From positions 6,058,001 through 6,122,000 of the forward strand of contig NC_134970.1 of NCBI RefSeq assembly GCF_965638725.1: a stretch of DNA of 64,000 nt. The letters run 5' to 3'. The translations under genes were made by a program, and so were the position numbers. Under the pieces are notes generated by a model. It did no database searches and had not been told where the DNA came from. It saw only the letters and a list, made by a program, of their open reading frames with translations. Source of the stretch: Aptenodytes patagonicus. Lineage: Eukaryota > Chordata > Aves > Sphenisciformes > Spheniscidae. This document shows positions 59,901 through 64,000 of this stretch, piece by piece (the stretch's first letter is position 1; every line of letters starts with the position of its first letter).

Positions 59901-62017
59901 GTGTGTGTGTGTGTGTGTGGTCCCCCCCGTTGTCCCCCCACCGCCACGGCATCCCACTACCTTGCAGGTCAGCAAGCGGGTGCAGATCTTCTTGGTGTCG
60001 GGGTTGAGCACGCCGCACTGCCTGTTCAGGTCGCACTCCTTGCCTGCGGGCAGAGGAAGGCAGCGGGATGCCGGGGGGGGCCCGGGGCCGAGCTGCGTTG
60101 GGGCGGGGGCCGGGGCGGGGGGGGGGGAGCAAGCGCTTTACCCCCCCCCACGTTCGGCCCCGGTCGAGGTTTCCACTGGTGTGGACGGCGGGATGAAAGC
60201 GGCGGCGGCGGGGGGGCTCCGGCGGCTGGAGGTTGGGGGGCGGGAGGGGGGGGGGGGGGGGGCACGGCCTCACCGGGACCGCCACCGGCCGGCCATGGGC
60301 GGTGGGGGGCGGGGGGGGCTCTGCAGGGTTCACCCCAGCCCACCCCAGCCAGGGCTGGAGATGGAGACACCCCCCCCCTCCTCAGAGCGAGAGGCTGCAG
60401 CATCCCCACTCTGGGGCCGGGGGGGGGGGACACCAGCCCCGAGAGTCATCCTCTGTGGGGCGGGGGGGGGGGCCACCGTCTCCTGGCCCCCCTCCTTTCG
60501 CCCCCAGCCTGGGTTCTGCTAATGGCATCGCTCGCTGTCGCCCGAGAGTGCCCGTGAGCACCGCAGCATCTCTCCGACTCCCATTTCTGGGGGGTAGGGG
60601 GGTGGGGGGGGTGGGGAACTGGGGTTTGGGGGGGTGTTCAACCCTGGCTCACGCTCTTGCCACACGCCGCCGCCGCCGTTCCTCCGGGCCAGCCGGCACC
60701 GCGGGCAGAGACCCTAAACCTGCCGGGGTGAACGGAGCTGCGGTCAGGGCACGGCTCCTCCGGATGCAGGAGGAGAGGTGGGAGATGCCCCCTCGGTACC
60801 TACCCCGCTGCCAGACCCGGCCGCCGAAATAACGGGACCGGGATGCCGCGCTGGGATCCGGTGCCGCGCGGCACCAACCTGCCGCCCCCACCCCGTCGCC
60901 GGCAAGGAAAGGGGGACTCACGCGCCAGCTTCTTGTGGGATCTGGGGGGCGGCTTGGAGGCGCCCGCGTCCTTCTCCCCCGGGGCAGGCGCGCTCTCCGG
61001 CTTGCACCCGGGGCCGTCGGCGGGCATCGCCGAATCCCCCCCGACCCCGGCCGACACCGGGGGCTCTTTCGGCACCGCGGCGGTGGCGGGTTTCCCCAGG
61101 GGTTCCTTGGAGTTGGTGGGTACGGCTTTGGGGGGCACCTTGATCCCGTGCCCGTCCGGTTTGGGGATGCTGGGAATCTTCTCCAGGTTGACCACGGGCA
61201 CGAACAAGCTGGGGAGAGAATTTGGGGGGGGGGGAGCGGTGTCAGAGCGGCCCCGCGGCAGGGAAGGGGCAGAGCCGCCCGTCCCGGCGCTCACCAGAGG
61301 TTGTTGTCCTTCTCCGGCCGCTCGGGCAGGGGCTGGACTCGCCCGCGGGCACCTGGGGGCTTCTCCCGCAGCGCCTTGGCTGCACCGGGGGTCCCGCCAG
61401 CCGCCGGCTGCCCATTGACGGCAACGTGGCACTTGGCAGCGGCAGCGGCGCGGGCATACAGCTTGCTGAGCGGGCCATGGCGGCGTTCTGCCGGGACAGG
61501 GTGGGATGGGGTACGGGGGGGTGGGGGGGGAAGCCTGGCGTTAGCCTGCACCAGGGGTCCCACCGCCGTGAGCCCCCCAACCCCGGGCTGTGCCAACACG
61601 GCCAGCCCCGGCTGCCTTCCCGTGTCCCTCCCGGTGCCGGAGAGGATGCCGTGGGGGGGGATAGCCGTGCCCGGAGCCCCCCCCCAGCTCACCGCAGTGC
61701 TTCTGGAAGGCCTGGGGCTTCACCACCTGGCTGCAGTGGTTGCAAACCACCAGGTAAAACTCGTCGTGCGCCGGGCAGTGGCCGAAGATGTTCATGTCTG
61801 CAGGGCGAGAGTTCGGTGAGTGGCACGGCACAGCTCCCACCGGGTCTTGGTGCCGGGGGAAGCATCGCAGCCCGAGGGTCCGGGCTGGAGGGCGAGCACA
61901 GCCCCAAAATGCCAGGTTTTCTCCCCAAAGGAGGGAGCTTACCTTCCTTAATCAGGGTCATGGCATCCAGTTTCTTGCCGCCGCTCTTCCCGCTCTCCTC
62001 CAGCTCCGACCCTAATC
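56923..62017 (-). CDS. ATXN7L2: Ataxin-7-like 2, ten coding exons, first coding exon outside window
   Basis: Paralogue of ataxin-7, a zinc-finger subunit that links the deubiquitinase module to the SAGA complex in the nucleus. Exons in transcript order: 62017-61943, 61797-61693, 61487-61295, 61208-60922, 60043-59961, 59777-59533, 59427-59247, 59045-58924, 58530-57693, 56937-56923, all with GT/AG borders and compatible phases. They encode about 713 residues. The first exon here starts inside a codon (GLGSELEES...), so the initiator exon lies beyond 64000. [20 protein letters not shown] begins the first zinc finger with [18 protein letters not shown]. The SCA7 domain ([20 protein letters not shown] to LVAEL) spans the fifth and sixth exons. 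Later parts hold an acidic Ser-rich [43 protein letters not shown] and a basic [14 protein letters not shown]. The last exon has only five codons, SKAH and stop, agreeing with the human C terminus as I recall it. Pro-rich insertions make it a little longer than human (722). Confidence 0.92.
56938..57692 (-). repeat. ATXN7L2: Degenerate minisatellite filling the last ATXN7L2 intron
   Basis: The intron between the ninth and tenth exons seen here (GTAGGG donor, CTCTCCCACAG acceptor) consists, from about 57000 to 57560, of degenerate units such as TGTCCCCAGAGGGTCCC and GTGTCCCCCACCYRGGRCCA. The copies are more diverged than in the other minisatellites of this window. Both strands show spurious open frames. 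Confidence 0.75.
59076..59097. repeat. CA dinucleotide repeat (11 units)
   Basis: Perfect CA run in the ATXN7L2 intron just upstream of the exon at 59045-58924 (transcript sense), beside C homopolymers. Confidence 0.9.
59899..59919. repeat. GT dinucleotide repeat (about 10 units)
   Basis: Near-perfect GT run in the ATXN7L2 intron between the exons at 60043-59961 and 59777-59533. On the transcribed strand it reads CA, like the one at 59076, only about 60 bp downstream of a donor site. Confidence 0.88.
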
Positions 62018-62544
62018 CTGCCGGAGACAAAACCCTGTCAGCAGCAGCCGGCACGGGGACGGTCCCGGCCTCCCCCGGCTGCGTCCAGCATCGGGTGCAG
62101 CCGCCGAGTCCTCGCCGCCGGCAGCGCTGCCACTCCCGGCCGTCAAACGCCACCGGCGCTCCCGGAACAATTAAACCAGCTAAAATTAGACCAGAGGCAC
62201 GGATCCGTCCCGGGATCAGGGTTGGCCCCGCGGCGTGCCATTGCCTCCGAGGTCCCCGTCCTGCCACCCCATGCCGGACCCTGCGGATAGCCCACCGCCA
62301 GCAGGGTGCGGGTGCTCCTGGGGACAGCCCCGTCCTGGCTGGGATGTGACCGGGGTCAGCCCCTGCTGCCCGGGGGACACCCCGGGGACACCCCTGGAGA
62401 CACCCTGGTCCCCATGCGGCCGTGGCCCCGCAGCCTGCGTCCTCGCCGGCCCTGCCAGTCGGGTGTCCTGGCCCCAGCCAGCCGCACCGGGCTCTGCTGT
62501 GGGGGAACTGGTGTCCACCGGGCCAGCGGTGACGGTGTCCTGGC
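62018..62544 (-). other. ATXN7L2: ATXN7L2 5' intron, proximal part
   Basis: Single-copy intronic DNA between the acceptor at 62018 and the minisatellite. It has a lower-GC patch at about 62165-62205. No exon matching the PSLDDF..GQSW N-terminal segment typical of ataxin-7 relatives was found. Confidence 0.5.
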
Positions 62545-63485
62545 CAGCTGTGCCATACTGAGCGCCCAGTGCCATCCAGCAGTGCCATACTGGGCACCCA
62601 GTGCTGTCCGGCTGTGCCATACTGGGCACCCAGTCCCATCCAGCCACGCCATACTGGATATGCAGTCCTGTCTGGCCATGCCGTACTGGGCACCCAGACC
62701 TGCCCGGCTGTGCCATACCGGGCACCCAGTCCTACCCACTGTGCCATACTGGGCACCCAGTCCTGCCCGGCTGTGCCATACCGGGCACCCAGTCCACCCC
62801 CTGTCCCGTCCGGCTGTGCCGTACTGGATATGCAGTGCTGTCTGGCCATGCCATACCGGGTGCCCAGTCCCGCCCGGCTGTGCCGTACCGGGCGCCCAGT
62901 CCCACCTGGCTGGGCCATACTGGGCACCTAGTCCCGCCCGGCTGTGCCATACCGGGCACCCAGTCCCACCTGGCTGGGCCATACTGGGCACCTAGTCCCG
63001 CCCGGCTGTGCCATACCGGGCACCCAGTCCACCCCCAGTCCCGTCCGGCCGTGCCATACTGGATATGCAGTGCTGTCTGGCCATGCCATACCAGGCACCC
63101 AGTCCCGCCCGGCTGTGCCGTACCAGTCGCCCAGTCCCACCTGGCTGGGCCGTACCAGGCACCCAGTCCTACCCGCTGTGCCATACCGGGCGCCCAGTCC
63201 TGCCCGGCTGTGCCGTACCGGGCACCCAGTCCTACCTGCTGTGCCATACCAGGCGCCCAGTCCTGCCCGGCTGTGCCGTACCGGGCACCCAGTCCTACCT
63301 GCTGTGCCATACCAGGCGCCCAGTCCCACCTGGCTGTGCCGTACCGGGCGCCCAGTCCTGCCCGGCTGTGCCGTACCGGGCGCCCAGTCCACCCCCAGTC
63401 CCGTCCGGCCGTGCCGTACTGGATATGCAGTGCTGTCTGGCCGTGCCATACCGGGCGCCCAGCCGTGCACAGCCACACCGGGAGT
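62545..63485. repeat. 31-32 bp minisatellite in the 5' intron of ATXN7L2
   Basis: About 29 tandem units of GTGCCATACCGGGCACCCAG plus a CCGGCT-type remainder; early units start at 62584, 62616, 62648, 62680 and 62712. A variant carrying GGATATGCAG in place of GGGCACCCAG recurs at 62656, 62826, 63061 and 63421, showing that blocks of several units were copied together. All frames are open, so the long predicted proteins are artefacts. Confidence 0.93.
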
Positions 63486-63499
63486 ACCCGTGCCCCATC

Positions 63500-64000
63500 C
63501 AGCCGTGCCAGGAGCTTGTGCCGTGCCCACCGGCTGCCCGGTCCCGTCCACCTGCGACACGGGGCACACCGGTGGGGCGGTGCCCGCCCTGAGGTACCTG
63601 GTCCCGGTGCCCGGTGCGCAGAGCCCACTGGGGCAGCGCCCGGTGCCCGGTGCAGGGTACCCCGGTAGCCGGTTCCCCGCCCGGGGCACCCAGTACCCAC
63701 CGCCTGGTTCCCAGCGCCCGGTCTGGGGCACCCGGTGCCCTCTGCCTGATCCGGGGTAACGGCGGCAACTGGTTCCCGGTGCGGGTTACCCAGTGCCCAC
63801 CGCACCCGGGGGTAGCTGGCACCCGGGATGGGTCACCCGGTAACTGGCTCCCAGTAACGGGCGCGGGGTTCCCAGCGACCAGACCGGGGTGCCCGGTGCC
63901 AGCTCTGGCTGCCCGGTGCGGAGCGCCCGCTGCCTGGTTCCCGCTGCCCGGTTCCCGGTTGCCCGCTGCCCAGTGCCGTCTGCCCGGTTCCCGGTGCAGC
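63500..64000. repeat. Degenerate GCCCGGTTCCCGGTGC repeat reaching the window edge
   Basis: Loosely repeated CCCGGTGCC, GGTTCCCGG and GTACCCGGT words that continue to the last base. It is less regular than the preceding block. The ATXN7L2 initiator exon, expected upstream, was not found here. Confidence 0.7.

Noticed and set aside
62232-63822. Repetitive proteins with CHTGHPVP- and MAQPGGTG-like repeats on both strands
   Set aside because: Products of the 31-32 bp minisatellite in the ATXN7L2 intron; both strands and all frames are equally open.

Overview
The window is vertebrate nuclear DNA and almost certainly avian. It carries five intron-containing genes, two CR1 LINE 3' ends of the kind typical of birds, and stretches of very high GC with G/C homopolymers and minisatellites, as on bird microchromosomes. 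The gene order GNAT2 (+), GNAI3 (-), GPR61 (-), AMIGO1 (+), ATXN7L2 (-) is the block known from human 1p13 in reverse, and from memory it corresponds to chicken chromosome 26. The species cannot be named from the sequence.

Layout. 1-5.5 kb: GNAT2 (cone transducin alpha), 8 exons, the first missing its first ten codons off the left edge. 5.5-8.9 kb: gap between two convergent genes, holding a two-phase A-rich 10-bp repeat. 8.9-41.7 kb: GNAI3 (inhibitory G protein alpha), eight coding exons plus an intron in the 3'UTR; its introns hold an inverted pair of CR1 ends. 41.7-42.05 kb: GNAI3 promoter built of tandem copies with a ZNF143/THAP11-like site. 42.85-44.19 kb: GPR61, an orphan receptor read from a single exon. 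44.4-53.05 kb: very GC-rich DNA with five minisatellite or simple-repeat blocks, a TG-rich tract, a few lower-GC islands that may be regulatory, and the likely AMIGO1 promoter. 53.13-54.63 kb: AMIGO1, coding part in one exon. 54.6-56.9 kb: two converging 3' ends; CYB561D1, which lies here in human, is not seen. 56.9-62.0 kb: ATXN7L2, ten coding exons, with its first coding exon beyond the right edge. 62.5-64 kb: more minisatellite DNA in the ATXN7L2 5' intron.

How the genes relate. GNAT2 and GNAI3 are paralogues arranged tail to tail with identical exon lengths, one of the known GNAI/GNAT pairs. GPR61 and AMIGO1 are brain membrane proteins, and ATXN7L2 is a SAGA-linked chromatin protein. They share a neighbourhood rather than a pathway. 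I found no new biological system here. The points most worth a second look are the repeat architecture of promoters and introns, the missing CYB561D1, and a few candidate regulatory islands. Exon borders were placed by hand from splice sites, reading phase and remembered family sequences; no search was run.
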